From assembly GCA_964035775.1 (NCBI GenBank), contig CAXIVS010000612.1, positions 248,001 to 312,000 of the forward strand: 64,000 bases of DNA. Reading direction: 5' to 3'. This document shows positions 1 through 14,535 of the stretch, piece by piece. Under the pieces are notes generated by a model. It did no database searches and was not told the DNA's origin. It saw only the letters and a program-made list of their open reading frames with translations. The stretch is from Osedax frankpressi (taxonomy: Eukaryota > Annelida > Polychaeta > Sabellida > Siboglinidae). Made by a program: the position numbers and the translations under genes. Position 1 is the stretch's first letter. Each line of letters begins with the position of its first letter.

Positions 1-279
1 TAACTCTATATAATATAACTCTATAAGATATAACTCTATATGATATAACTCTATAAGATATAACTCTATATGATATAACTCTAAGATATAACTCTATATG
101 ATATAACTCTATATGATATAACTCTATAAGATATAACTCAATAAGATTTAACTCTATATGATATAACTCTATATGACATAACTCTATAAGATATAACTCT
201 ATATGATATAACTCTATAAGATATAACTCTAGAAGATATAACTCTATATAATATAACTCTATAAGATATAACTCTAATA

Positions 280-543
280 GATATAACTCTAAGATATAAC
301 GCTATATGATATAACTATATATGATATAACTCTTATGATATAACTCAATAAGATATAAATCTATAATATATAACCCAATAAGATATAACTCTATAAGATA
401 TAATTCTAATAGATATAACTCTAAGATATAACGCTATATGATATAACTATATATTATATAACTCTTATGATATAACTCAATAAGATATAAATCTATAATA
501 TATAACCCAATAAGATATAACTCTATAAGATATAACTCTAATA
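280..543. repeat. 132-bp nine-unit cassette, two tandem copies
   Basis: Two adjacent 132-bp copies at 280-411 and 412-543. Each has nine units in fixed order: the 13-bp CTCTAAG unit, CGCTATATG, a CTATATATG or CTATATATT unit, the 14-bp CTCTTATG unit, CTCAATAAG, AATCTATAA, CCCAATAAG, CTCTATAAG, and a CTAATAG unit. Unit lengths 13+15+15+14+15x5 give 132. The CpG-containing ACGCT lies at 299 and 431, exactly 132 bp apart. The right-hand counterpart near 56.08 kb has one copy only, which accounts for the 132-bp offset change between the two block copies. Confidence 0.88.
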
Positions 544-941
544 GATATAACTCTATAAGATATAACTCTATATGATATAATTCTATAATATATAACTCTA
601 TAAGATATAATTATATATGATATAACTCTATATAATATAACTTTATAATATATAACTTTATAAGATATAACTCAATAAGATATAACTCTATAATATATAA
701 CTCTATAAGATATAACTCTATATGATATAACTCTATATAATATAACTCTATATGATATAACTCTATATGATATAACTCTATAATATATAACTATATAAGA
801 TATAACTCTATATGATATAACTCTATATGATATAACTCTATAAGATATAACTCAATAAGATTTAACTCTATATGATATAACTCTATATGACATAACTCTA
901 TAAGATATAACTCTATATGATATAACTCTATAAGATATAAC

Positions 942-2208
942 TCTAGAAGATATAACTCTATATAATATAACTCTATAAGATATAACTCTAATAGATATAA
1001 CTCTAAGATATAACGCTATATGATATAACTATATATGATATAACTCTTATGATATAACTCAATAAGATATAAATCTATAATATATAACACAATAAGATAT
1101 AACTCTATAAGATATAATTCTAATAGATATAACTCTAAGATATAACGCTATATGATATAACTATATATTATATAACTCTTATGATATAACTCAATAAGAT
1201 ATAAATCTATAATATATAACCCAATAAGATATAACTCTATAAGATATAACTCTAATAGATATAACTCTATAAGATATAACTCTATATAATATAACTCTAT
1301 AAGATATAACTCTATAAGATATAACTCAATAAGATATAACTCTATAAGATATAACTCATTATGATATAACTCAATAAGATATAACTCTATATGATATAAC
1401 TCAATAAGACATAACTCTATAAGATATAACTCTATATGATATAACTCTATATGATATAATTCTATAATATATAACTCTATAAGATATAACTATATATGAT
1501 ATAACTCAATAAGATATAACTCTATAATATATAACTCTATAAGATATAATTCTATAATATATAACTCAATAAGATATAACTATATATGATATAACTCTAT
1601 ATAATATAACTTTATAATATATAACTTTATAAGATATAACTCAATAAGATATAACTCTATAATATATAACTCTATAAGATATAACTCTATATGATATAAC
1701 TCTATATAATATAACTCTATATGATATAACTCTATATGATATAACTCTATAATATATAACTATATAAGATATAACTTTATATGATAAAACTCTATATGAT
1801 ATAACTCTATAAGATATAACTCAATAAAATTTAACTCTATATGATATAACTCTATATGACATAACTCTATAAGATATAACTCTATAAGATATAACTCTAT
1901 AATATATAACTCTATATGATATAACTCTATAAGATATAACTCTATATGATATAACTCTATATGATATAACTCTATAATATATAACTCTATAAGATATAAC
2001 TATATATAATATAACTCTATATAATATAACTTTATAATATATAACTCTATAAGATGTAACTCTATATGATATAACTCTATAAGATATAACTCTATAAGAT
2101 ATAACTCTAAGATATAACTCTATATGATATAACTCTATATAATATAACTCTATATGATATAACTTTATATGATATAACTCTATAATATATAACTATATAA
2201 GATATAAC
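942..2208. repeat. TCTAGA-anchored HOR unit, 1267 bp
   Basis: The unit opens with a TCTAGA monomer, then carries two 132-bp cassettes (994-1125 and 1126-1257; ACGCT at 1013 and 1145), a CATTAT monomer 415 bp after the site (1357), a run of A/T-type units, and AAGATGTAAC at 2051. The same order recurs at 2629-3820, where CATTAT is again at +415 (3044) and AAGATGTAAC is at 3663. That copy is 75 bp, or five units, shorter. Equivalent units start at 50150, 56591 and 58308, each with CATTAT at +415. Confidence 0.85.
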
Positions 2209-2628
2209 TCTAGAAGATATAACTCTATATAATATAACTCTATAAGATATAACTCTATATGATATAATTCTATAATATATAACTCTATAAGATATAATTA
2301 TATATGATATAACTCTATATAATATAACTTTATAATATATAACTTTATAAGATATAACTCAATAAGATATAACTCTATAATATATAACTCTATAAGATAT
2401 AACTCTATATGATATAACTCTATATAATATAACTCTATATGATATAACTCTATATGATATAACTCTATAATATATAACTATATAAGATATAACTCTATAT
2501 GATATAACTCTATATGATATAACTCTATAAGATATAACTCAATAAGATTTAACTCTATATGATATAACTCTATATGACATAACTCTATAAGATATAACTC
2601 TATATGATATAACTCTATAAGATATAAC
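2209..2628. repeat. Short 420-bp TCTAGA sub-unit
   Basis: A TCTAGA monomer here is followed after a few units by T-type and TATATAAC-type monomers instead of the CTAATAG-CTAAG-CGCT cassette, so this is a shortened form of the larger unit. The same 420-bp form occurs at 57873-58292 in the right-hand block, again directly before a full TCTAGA unit. The repeat of this rearranged form shows that it existed before the two blocks separated. Confidence 0.82.
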
Positions 2629-3820
2629 TCTAGAAGATATAACTCTATATAATATAACTCTATAAGATATAACTCTAATAGATATAACTCTAAGATATAA
2701 CGCTATATGATATAACTATATATGATATAACTCTTATGATATAACTCAATAAGATATAAATCTATAATATATAACCCAATAAGATATAACTCTATAAGAT
2801 ATAATTCTAATAGATATAACTCTAAGATATAACGCTATATGATATAACTATATATTATATAACTCTTATGATATAACTCAATAAGATATAAATCTATAAT
2901 ATATAACCCAATAAGATATAACTCTATAAGATATAACTCTAATAGATATAACTCTATAAGATATAACTCTATATGATATAACTCTATAAGATATAACTCT
3001 ATAAGATATAACTCAATAAGATATAACTCTATAAGATATAACTCATTATGATATAACTCAATAAGATATAACTCTATATGATATAACTCAATAAGACATA
3101 ACTCTATAAGATATAACTCTATATGATATAACTCTATATGATATAATTCTATAATATATAACTCTATAAGATATAACTATATATGATATAACTCAATAAG
3201 ATATAACTCTATAATATATAACTCTATAAGATATAATTCTATAATATATAACTCTATAAGATATAACTATATATGATATAACTCTATATAATATAACTTT
3301 ATAATATATAACTTTATAAGATATAACTCAATAAGATATAACTCTATAATATATAACTCTATAAGATATAACTCTATATGATATAACTCTATATAATATA
3401 ACTCTATATGATATAACTCTATATGATATAACTCAATAAAATTTAACTCTATATGATATAACTCTATATGACATAACTCTATAAGATATAACTCTATAAG
3501 ATATAACTCTATAATATATAACTCTATATGATATAACTCTATAAGATATAACTCTATATGATATAACTCTATATGATATAACTCTATAATATATAACTCT
3601 ATAAGATATAACTATATATAATATAACTCTATATAATATAACTTTATAATATATAACTCTATAAGATGTAACTCTATATGATATAACTCTATAAGATATA
3701 ACTCTATAAGATATAACTCTAAGATATAACTCTATATGATATAACTCTATATAATATAACTCTATATGATATAACTTTATATGATATAACTCTATAATAT
3801 ATAACTATATAAGATATAAC
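2629..3820. repeat. TCTAGA-anchored HOR unit, 1192 bp
   Basis: Second local copy of the unit at 942-2208, starting with TCTAGA and two CGCT cassettes, with CATTAT at 3044 and AAGATGTAAC at 3663. It is five monomers shorter than the first copy, the loss falling between CATTAT and AAGATGTAAC. Its right-hand counterpart, 58308-59304, is shorter again (997 bp). The length differences are in multiples of the 15-bp unit. Confidence 0.83.
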
Positions 3821-3872
3821 TCTAGAAGATATAACTCTATATAATATAACTCTATAAGATATAACTCTAATA

Positions 3873-4281
3873 GATATAACTCTAAGATATAACGCTATAC
3901 GATATAACTCTAAGATATAACGCTATACGATATAACTATATATGATATAACTCTTATGATATAACTCAATAAGATATAAATCTATAATATATAACCCAAT
4001 AAGATATAACTCTATAAGATATAATTCTAATAGATATAACTCTAAGATATAACGCTATATGATATAACTATATATGATATAACTCTTATGATATAACTCA
4101 ATAAGATATAAATCTATAATATATAACCCAATAAGATATAACTCTATAAGATATAATTCTAATAGATATAACTCTAAGATATAACGCTATATGATATAAC
4201 TATATATTATATAACTCTTATGATATAACTCAATAAGATATAAATCTATAATATATAACCCAATAAGATATAACTCTAATA
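3873..4281. repeat. Expanded run of CGCT cassettes
   Basis: A 28-bp duplicate (13-bp CTCTAAG unit plus a CGCTATACG unit, 3873-3900) precedes three cassettes at 3901-4032, 4033-4164 and 4165-4281. ACGCT lies at 3892, 3920, 4052 and 4184. The last cassette lacks one CTCTATAAG unit (117 bp). The variant CTATACGATA occurs in the first two positions only and reappears in the same arrangement at 59376-59412. The right-hand copy has the full 132-bp last cassette. Confidence 0.86.
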
Positions 4282-5085
4282 GATATAACTCTATAAGATA
4301 TAACTCTATATGATATAACTCTATAAGATATAACTCTATAAGATATAACTCAATAAGATATAACTCTATAAGATATAACTCATTATGATATAACTCAATA
4401 AGATATAACTCTATATGATATAACTCAATAAGACATAACTCTATAAGATATAACTCTATATGATGTAACTCTATAAGATATAACTCTATATGATATATCT
4501 CTAAGATATAACTCTATATGATATAACTATATATGATATAACTCTATAAGATATAATTCTATATGATATAATTCTATAATATATAACTCTATAAGATATA
4601 ACTATATATGATATAACTCTATATAATATAACTTTATAATATATAACTTTATAAGATATAACTCAATAAGATATAACTCTATAATATATAACTCTATAAG
4701 ATATAACTCTATATGATATAACTCTATATAATATAACTCTATAAGATATAACTCTATATGATATAACTCTATATAATATAACTCTATAAGATATAACTCT
4801 ATATGATATAACTCTATAAGATATAACTCTATAAGAAATAACTCTATATGATATAACTCTATATGATATAACTCTATAAGATATAACTCTATATGATATA
4901 ACTCTATAAGATATAACTCTATAAGCTATAACTCTATATGATATAACTCTATAGGATATAACTATATATGATATAACACTATAATATATAACTCTATAGG
5001 ATATAACTCTATAAGATATAACTCTATAAGATATAACTCTATATGTTATAACTCTATAAGATATAACTCTATATGATATAACTCT

Positions 5086-5445
5086 ATAAGATATAACTCT
5101 ATTATATATAACTCTATAAGATATAACTCTATAAGATATAACTCTATTATATATAACTCTATAAGATATAACTTTATAAGATATAACTCTATATGATATA
5201 ACTCTATATGATATAACTCTGTATGATATAACTCTATAAGATATAACTCTATATGATATAACTCTATAAGATATAACTCTATTATATATAACTCTATAAG
5301 ATATAACTCTATAAGATATAACTCTATTATATATAACTCTATAAGATATAACTTTATAAGATATAATTCTATATGATATAACTCTATATGATATAACTCT
5401 GTATGATATAACTCTATAAGATATAACTCTATATGATATAACTCT
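5086..5445. repeat. 180-bp tandem duplication
   Basis: Two adjacent 12-unit (180-bp) copies meet near 5265. The marker CTGTAT is at 5219 and 5399, and the CTATTATAT pattern of 5101-5160 is repeated without visible change at 5281-5340. One C-to-T change (AACTCT to AATTCT) separates the copies near 5367. The junction is where colinearity with the right-hand copy of the block ends. Edges are approximate to one or two units. Confidence 0.83.
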
Positions 5446-5562
5446 ATATGATATAACTCTATATGATATAACTCAATAATATATAACTCTATATGATATA
5501 ACTCTATATGATATAACTCTATATGATATAACTCTATATGATATAACTCTATAAGATATAAC

Positions 5563-7039
5563 TCTAGAAGATATAACTCTATATAATATAACTCTATAAG
5601 ATATAACTCTAATAGATATAACTCTAAGATATAACGCTATATGATATAACTATATATGATATAACTCTTATGATATAACTCAATAAGATATAAATCTATA
5701 ATATATAACTCAATAAGATATAACTCTAATAGATATAACTCTAAGATATAACGCTATATGATATAACTATATATTATATAACTCTTATGATATAACTCAA
5801 TAAGATATAACTCTATAAGATATAACTCTATATGATATAACTCAATAAGATATAACTCTATATGATATAACTCAATAAGACATAACTCTATAAGATATAA
5901 CTCTATATGATATAACTCTATAAGATATAACTCTATATGATATAACTCTAAGATATAACTCTATATGATATAACTCTATATGATATAACTCTATAAGATA
6001 TAACTCTATATAATATAATTCTATAATATATAACTCTATAAGATATAACTCTATATGATATAACTCTATATAATATAACTCTATAATATATAACTTAATA
6101 AGATATAACTTTATAAGATATAACTCTATAAGATATAACTCTATAAGATATAACTCTATATGATATAACTCTATATGATATAACTCTATATGCTATAACT
6201 CTATATGATATAACTCTATAAGATATAACTCTATATGATATAACTCTATATGACATAACTATATATGATATAACACTATAAGATATAACTCTATAGGATA
6301 TAACTCTATAAGATATAACTCTATATGCTATAACTCTATATGATATAACTCTATATGATATAACTATATAAGACATAATTCTATATGATATAACTCTATA
6401 TGATATAACTCTATATGCTATAACTCTATATGACATAACTATATAAGAAATAATTCTATATGATATAACTCTATAAGATATAACTCTATATGATATAACT
6501 CTATAGGATATAATTATATATGATATAACACTATAAGATATAACTCTATAGGATATAACTCTATAAGATATAACTCTATAAGATATAACTCTATATGTTA
6601 TAACTCTATAAGATATAACTCTATATGATATAACTCTATAATATATAACTCTATTATACATAACTCTATATGATATAACTCTATAAGATATAACTCTATT
6701 ATATATAACTCTATAAGATATAACTCTATAAGATATAACTCTATTATATATAACTCTATAAGATATAACTCTATAAGATATAACTCTATTATATATAACT
6801 CTATAAGATATAACTTTATAAGATATAATTCTATATGATATAACTCTATATGATATAACTCTGTATGATATAACTCTATAAGATATAACTCTATATGATA
6901 TAACTCTATATGATATAACTCTATATGATATAACTCAATAATATATAACTCTATATGATATAACTCTATATGATATAACTCTATATGATATAACTCTATA
7001 TGATATAACTCTATATGATATAACTCTATAAGATATAAC
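5563..7039. repeat. 1477-bp HOR unit, first copy
   Basis: The unit runs from TCTAGA at 5563 to the next at 7040. It contains a CGCT cassette pair (one shortened), a CTCAATAAGACATAAC monomer, and then about 560 bp of 15-bp units without a 13- or 14-bp monomer (about 6095-6661). That run ends at the rare variant CTATTATACATAAC. The stretch 6.1-7.56 kb is colinear with about 61.7-63.1 kb: CTATTATACAT at 6661 matches 62234, and TCTAGA at 7040 matches 62583. The two offsets differ by two units. Confidence 0.82.
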
Positions 7040-7764
7040 TCTAGAAGATATAACTCTATATAATATAACTCTATAAGATATAACTCTAATAGATATAACT
7101 CTAAGATATAACGCTATATGATATAACTATATATGATATAACTCTTATGATATAACTCAATAAGATATAAATCTATAATATATAACTCAATAAGATATAA
7201 CTCTAATAGATATAACTCTAAGATATAACGCTATATGATATAACTATATATTATATAACTCTTATGATATAACTCAATAAGATATAACTCTATAAGATAT
7301 AACTCTATATGATATAACTCAATAAGATATAACTCTATATGATATAACTCAATAAGACATAACTCTATAAGATATAACTCTATATGATATAACTCTATAA
7401 GATATAACTCTATATGATATAACTCTAAGATATAACTCTATATGATATAACTCTATATGATATAACTCTATAAGATATAACTCTATATAATATAATTCTA
7501 TAATATATAACTCTATAAGATATAACTATATATGATATAACTCTATATAATATAACTTTATAATATATAACTCTATAAGATATAACTCTATTATATATAA
7601 CTCTATAAGATATAACTCTATAAGATATAACTCTATTATATATAACTCTATAAGATATAACTCTATAAGATATAACTCTATTATATATAACTCTATTAGA
7701 TATAACTTTATAAGATATAATTCTATATGATATAACTCTATATGATATAACTCTGTATGATATA
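7040..7764. repeat. 1477-bp HOR unit, partial second copy
   Basis: The TCTAGA monomer, two CGCT cassettes, CTCAATAAGACATAAC and the following units repeat the order of 5563-6090. At about 7565 the order switches to CTATTATAT and CTTTATAAG units, and then to CTGTAT at 7753, which belongs to the next domain. The junction falls between ordinary units with no foreign sequence, as expected of unequal crossing-over. Confidence 0.75.
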
Positions 7765-10700
7765 ACTCTATAAGATATAACTCTATATGATATAACTCTA
7801 TAAGATATAACTCTATAAGCTATAACTCTATATGATATAACTCTATAGGATATAACTATATATGATATAACACTATAATATATAACTCTATAGGATATAA
7901 CTCTATAAGATATAACTCTATAAGATATAACTCTATATGTTATAACTCTATAAGATATAACTCTATATGATATAACTCTATAAGATATAACTCTATTATA
8001 TATAACTCTATAAGATATAACTCTATAAGATATAACTCTATTATATATAACTCTATAAGATATAACTTTATAAGATATAACTCTATATGATATAACTCTA
8101 TATGATATAACTCTGTATGATATAACTCTATAAGATATAACTCTATATGATATAACTCTATATGATATAACTCAATAAGATATAACTCTATATGATATAA
8201 CTCTATAAGATATAACTCTATAAGATATAACTCTATAAGATATAACTCTATATAATATAACTCTATAAGATATAACTCTATATGATATAACTCTATAAGA
8301 TATAACTCTATAATATATAACTTTATAAGATATAACTCAATAAGATATAACTCTATAATATATAACTCTATAAGATATAACTCTATATGATATAACTCTA
8401 TATGATATAACTCTATATGATATAAATCTATAAGATATAACTCTATAAGATATAACTCTATAAGATATAACTCTATTAGATATAACTCTATAAGATAAAA
8501 CTCTAAGATATAACTCTATATGATATAACTCTATGTGATATAACTCTATATAATATAACTCTATAAGATATAACTATATGAGATATAACTCTATAAGATA
8601 TAACTCTATATAATATAACTCTATATAATATAACTCTATAAGATATAACTCTATATGATATAACTCTAAGATATAACTCTTATGATATAACTCAATAAGA
8701 TATAACTCTATATGATATAACTCAATAAGACATAACTCTATAAGATATAACTCTATATGATATAACTCTATAAGATATAACTCTATATGATATAACTCTA
8801 AGATATAACTCTATATGATATAACTCTATATGATATAACTCTATAAGATATAACTCTATATAATATAATTCTATAATATATAACTCTATAAGATATAACT
8901 ATATATGATATAACTCTATATAATATAACTTTATAATATATAACTTTATAAGATATAACTCAATAAGATATAACTCTATAATATATAACTCTATAAGATA
9001 TAACTCTATATGATATAACTCTATATAATATAACTCTATATGATATAACTCTATATGATATAACTCTATAATATATAACTATATAAGATATAACTCTATA
9101 TGATATAACTCTATATGATATAACTCTATATGATATAACTCTATAAGATATAACTCTATATGATATAACTCTATAAGATATAACTCTATAAGCTATAACT
9201 CTATATGATATAACTCTATAGGATATAACTATATATGATATAACACTATAATATATAACTCTATAGGATATAACTCTATAAGATATAACTCTATAAGATA
9301 TAACTCTATATGTTATAACTCTATAAGATATAACTCTATATGATATAACTCTATAAGATATAACTCTATTATATATAACTCTATAAGATATAACTCTATA
9401 AGATATAACTCTATTATATATAACTCTATAAGATATAACTTTATAAGATATAACTCTATATGATATAACTCTATATGATATAACTCTGTATGATATAACT
9501 CTATAAGATATAACTCTATATGATATAACTCTATATGATATAACTCAATAAGATATAACTCTATATGATATAACTCTATAAGATATAACTCTATAAGATA
9601 TAACTCTATAAGATATAACTCTATATAATATAACTCTATAAGATATAACTCTATATGATATAACTCTATAAGATATAACTCTATAATATATAACTTTATA
9701 AGATATAACTCAATAAGATATAACTCTATAATATATAACTCTATAAGATATAACTCTATATGATATAACTCTATATGATATAACTCTATATGATATAAAT
9801 CTATAAGATATAACTCTATAAGATATAACTCTATAAGATATAACTCTATTAGATATAACTCTATAAGATAAAACTCTAAGATATAACTCTATATGATATA
9901 ACTCTATGTGATATAACTCTATATAATATAACTCTATAAGATATAACTATATGAGATATAACTCTATAAGATATAACTCTATATAATATAACTCTATATA
10001 ATATAACTCTATAAGATATAACTCTATATGATATAACTCTAAGATATAACTCTTATGATATAACTCAATAAGATATAACTCTATATGATATAACTCAATA
10101 AGACATAACTCTATAAGATATAACTCTATATGATATAACTCTATAAGATATAACTCTATATGATATAACTCTAAGATATAACTCTATATGATATAACTCT
10201 ATATGATATAACTCTATAAGATATAACTCTATATAATATAATTCTATAATATATAACTCTATAAGATATAACTATATATGATATAACTCTATATAATATA
10301 ACTTTATAATATATAACTTTATAAGATATAACTCAATAAGATATAACTCTATAATATATAACTCTATAAGATATAACTCTATATGATATAACTCTATATA
10401 ATATAACTCTATATGATATAACTCTATATGATATAACTCTATAATATATAACTATATAAGATATAACTCTATATGATATAACTCTATATGATATAACTCT
10501 ATATGATATAACTCTATAAGATATAACTCTATATGATATAACTCTATAAGATATAACTCTATAAGCTATAACTCTATATGATATAACTCTATAGGATATA
10601 ACTATATATGATATAACACTATAATATATAACTCTATAGGATATAACTCTATAAGATATAACTCTATAAGATATAACTCTATATGTTATAACTCTATAAG

Positions 10701-11430
10701 ATATAACTCTATATGATATAACTCTATAAGATATAACTCTATTATATATAACTCTATAAGATATAACTCTATAAGATATAACTCTATTATATATAACTCT
10801 ATAAGATATAACTTTATAAGATATAACTCTATATGATATAACTCTATATGATATAACTCTGTATGATATAACTCTATAAGATATAACTCTATATGATATA
10901 ACTCTATATGATATAACTCAATAAGATATAACTCTATATGATATAACTCTATAAGATATAACTCTATAAGATATAACTCTATAAGATATAACTCTATATA
11001 ATATAACTCTATAAGATATAACTCTATATGATATAACTCTATAAGATATAACTCTATAATATATAACTTTATAAGATATAACTCAATAAGATATAACTCT
11101 ATAATATATAACTCTATAAGATATAACTCTATATGATATAACTCTATATGATATAACTCTATATGATATAAATCTATAAGATATAACTCTATAAGATATA
11201 ACTCTATAAGATATAACTCTATTAGATATAACTCTATAAGATAAAACTCTAAGATATAACTCTATATGATATAACTCTATGTGATATAACTCTATATAAT
11301 ATAACTCTATAAGATATAACTATATGAGATATAACTCTATAAGATATAACTCTATATAATATAACTCTATATAATATAACTCTATAAGATATAACTCTAT
11401 ATGATATAACTCTAAGATATAACTCTATAT
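7765..11430. repeat. 1373-bp HOR, three copies (third partial)
   Basis: Rare markers recur at exactly 1373-bp spacing: AAGCTA at 7817, 9190 and 10563; CTGTAT at 8113, 9486 and 10859; GATAAAAC at 8494, 9867 and 11240. Copies span about 7765-9137, 9138-10510 and 10511-11430; the third departs near 11425, before the CTCTTATG unit that follows in the others. By eye I found no base difference between the stretches compared. The length is not a multiple of 15 because it includes 13- and 14-bp units. Related single copies with GATAAAAC lie at 53389 and 61099. Inferred: a very recent local amplification, or an assembly effect. Confidence 0.88.
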
Positions 11431-13280
11431 GATATAACTCTAAGATATAACTCTATATGATATAACTCAATAAGATATAAATCTATAAGATATAACTCTA
11501 TATGATATAACTCAACAAGACATAACTCTATATGATATAACTATATAAGATATAACTCTAATAGATATAACTCTAAGATATAACGCTATATGATATAACT
11601 CTTATGATATAACTCAATAAGATATAACTCTATAAGATATAACTCAATAAGATATAACTCTATAAGATATAACTCTATATGATATAACTTTATAATATAT
11701 AACTTTATAAGATATAACTCAATAAGATATAACTCTATAAGATATAACTCTATAAGATATAACTCTATAAGATATAACTCTATATGATATAACTCTATAT
11801 AATATAACTCTATAATATATAACTTAATAAGATATAACTTTATAAGATATAACTCTATAAGATATAACTCTATAAGATATAACTCTATATGATATAACTC
11901 TATATGATATAACTCTATATGACATAACTATATATGATATAACACTATAAGATATAACTCTATAGGATATAACTCTATAAGATATAACTCTATATGCTAT
12001 AACTCTATATGATATAACTCTATATGATATAACTATATAAGACATAATTCTATATGATATAACTCTATAAGATATAACTCTATATGATATAACTCTATAG
12101 GATATAATTATATATGATATAACACTATAAGATATAACTCTATAGGATATAACTCTATAAGATATAACTCTATAAGATATAACTCTATATGTTATAACTC
12201 TATAAGATATAACTCTATAAGATATAACTCTATATGCTATAACTCTATATGATATAACTCTATAAGATATAACTCTATATGATATAACTCTATATGACAT
12301 AACTATATATGATATAACACTATAAGATATAACTCTATAGGATATAACTCTATGAGATATAACTCTATATGCTATAACTCTATATGATATAACTCTATAT
12401 GATATAACTATATAAGACATAATTCTATATGATATAACTCTATATGATATAACTCTATATGCTATAACTCTATATGACATAACTATATAAGACATAATTC
12501 TATATGATATAACTCTATAAGATATAACTCTATATGATATAACTCTATAGGATATAATTATATATGATATAACACTATAAGATATAACTCTATAGGATAT
12601 AACTCTATAAGATATAACTCTATAAGATATAACTCTATATGTTATAACTCTATAAGATATAACTCTATAAGATATAACTCTATAATATATAACTCTATTA
12701 TACATAACTCTATATGATATAACTCTATAAGATATAACTCTATAGGATATAACTCTATAAGATAAAACTCTATATGCTATAACTCTATATGATATAACTC
12801 TATATGATATAACTATATAAGACATAATTCTATATGATATAACTCTATATGATATAACTCTATATGCTATAACTCTATATGACATAACTATATAAGACAT
12901 AATTCTATATGATATAACTCTATAAGATATAACTCTATATGATATAACTCTATAGGATATAATTATATATGATATAACACTATAAGATATAACTCTATAG
13001 GATATAACTCTATAAGATATAACTCTATAAGATATAACTCTATAAGATATAACTCTATTATATATAACTCTATAAGATATAACTCTATAAGATATAACTC
13101 TATTATATATAACTCTATTAGATATAACTTTATAAGATATAATTCTATATGATATAACTCTATATGATATAACTCTGTATGATATAACTCTATAAGATAT
13201 AACTCTATATGATATAACTCTATATGATATAACTCTATATGATATAACTCAATAAGATATAAATCTATAATATATAACTC
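11431..13280. repeat. Mixed satellite stretch with long in-phase run
   Basis: The left part (to about 11.82 kb) matches 61.3-61.67 kb: CAACAAG at 11513 pairs with 61372, and AACTTAATAAG at 11821 with 61665. The difference is one extra unit here. From 11824 to 12900 every unit is 15 bp, giving the longest unbroken phase in the window. It contains repeated sub-blocks with GACATAAC, CTATAGG, GCTATAAC and TGTTATAAC variants, including the CTATTATACAT marker at about 12695-12705. The sub-block order is that of 61.7-62.2 kb, but duplicated internally. Confidence 0.8.
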
Positions 13281-14535
13281 AATAAGCTATAACTCTATAA
13301 GATATAACTCTAATAGATATAACTCTAAGATATAACGCTATATGATATAACTATATATGATATAACTCTTATGATATAACTCAATAAGATATAACTCTAT
13401 AAGATATAACTCAATAAGATATAACTCTATAAGATATAACTCTATATGATATAACTCAATAAGATATAACTCTATATGATATAACTCAATAAGACATAAC
13501 TCTATAAGATATAACTCTATATGATATAACTCTATAAGATATAACTCTATATGATATAACTCTAAGATATAACTCTATATGATATAACTCTATATGATAT
13601 AACTCTATATGATATAACTCTATATGATATAATTCTATAATATATAACTCTATAAGATATAACTATATATGATATAACTCTATATAATATAACTTTATAA
13701 TATATAACTATATAAGATATAACTCAATAAGATATAACTCTATAATATATAACTCTATAAGATATAACTCTATATGATATAACTCTATATGATATAACTC
13801 TATATGATATAACTCTATAAGATATAACTCTATAAGATATAACTCTATAAGATATAACTCGATTATATATAACTCTATATGATATAACTCTATAAGATAT
13901 AACTCTATATGATATAACTCTATAATATATAACTATATAAGATATAACTCTATATGATATAACTCTATATGATATAACTCTATATGATATAACTCAATAA
14001 TATATAACTCTATATGATATAACTCTATATGATATAACTCTATATGATATAACTCTATAAGATATATCTCTAGAAGATATAACTCTATATAATATAACTC
14101 TATAAGATATAACTCTAATAGATATAACTCTAAGATATAACGCTATATGATATAACTATATATGATATAACTCTTATGATATAACTCTATAAGATATAAC
14201 TCTATATGATATAACTCTATAAGATATAACTCTATAAGATATAACTCAATAAGATATAACTCTATAAGATATAACTCTATATGATATAACTCAATAAGAT
14301 ATAACTCTATATGATATAACTCAATAAGACATAACTCTATAAGATATAACTCTATATGATATAACTTTATAAGATATAACTCTATATGATATATCTCTAA
14401 GATATAACTCTATATGATATAACTCTATATGATATAACTCTATAAGATATAACTCTATATGATATAATTCTATAATATATAACTCTATAAGATATAACTA
14501 TATATGATATAACTCTATATAATATAACTTTATAA

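Larger units (their letters stand above)
1..5265. repeat. Left TCTAGA-anchored higher-order block
   Basis: This stretch is cut into sub-units by TCTAGA-bearing monomers at 228, 942, 2209, 2629 and 3821, giving intervals of 714, 1267, 420 and 1192 bp. From about position 90 it is colinear with about 55.87-60.76 kb. Offsets of matching markers are 55781 (228 to 56009), 55649 (942 to 56591), 55664 (2209 to 57873 and 2629 to 58293), 55484 (3821 to 59305) and 55499 (TGATGTAAC at 4461 to 59960, AAGAAATAA at 4833 to 60332, CTGTAT at 5219 to 60718). The offset steps are whole monomers or whole 132-bp cassettes, as expected of unequal exchange. Colinearity stops at about 5265. Confidence 0.9.

Noticed and set aside
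6095-6661. 188-codon minus-strand open frame, repeated at 54317-54883
   Set aside because: It is a read-through of 15-bp satellite units (five-residue SYRVI repeat). Its start is the ATG made by the CTATTATACAT variant and its stop the TAA made by CTTAATAAG. No domain, signal, or codon pattern apart from the repeat.
11824-12900. 358-codon minus-strand open frame, the longest in the window
   Set aside because: Same satellite read-through. Its length only reflects a stretch without CTCAATAAG, 13-bp or 14-bp units, enlarged by internal duplication.
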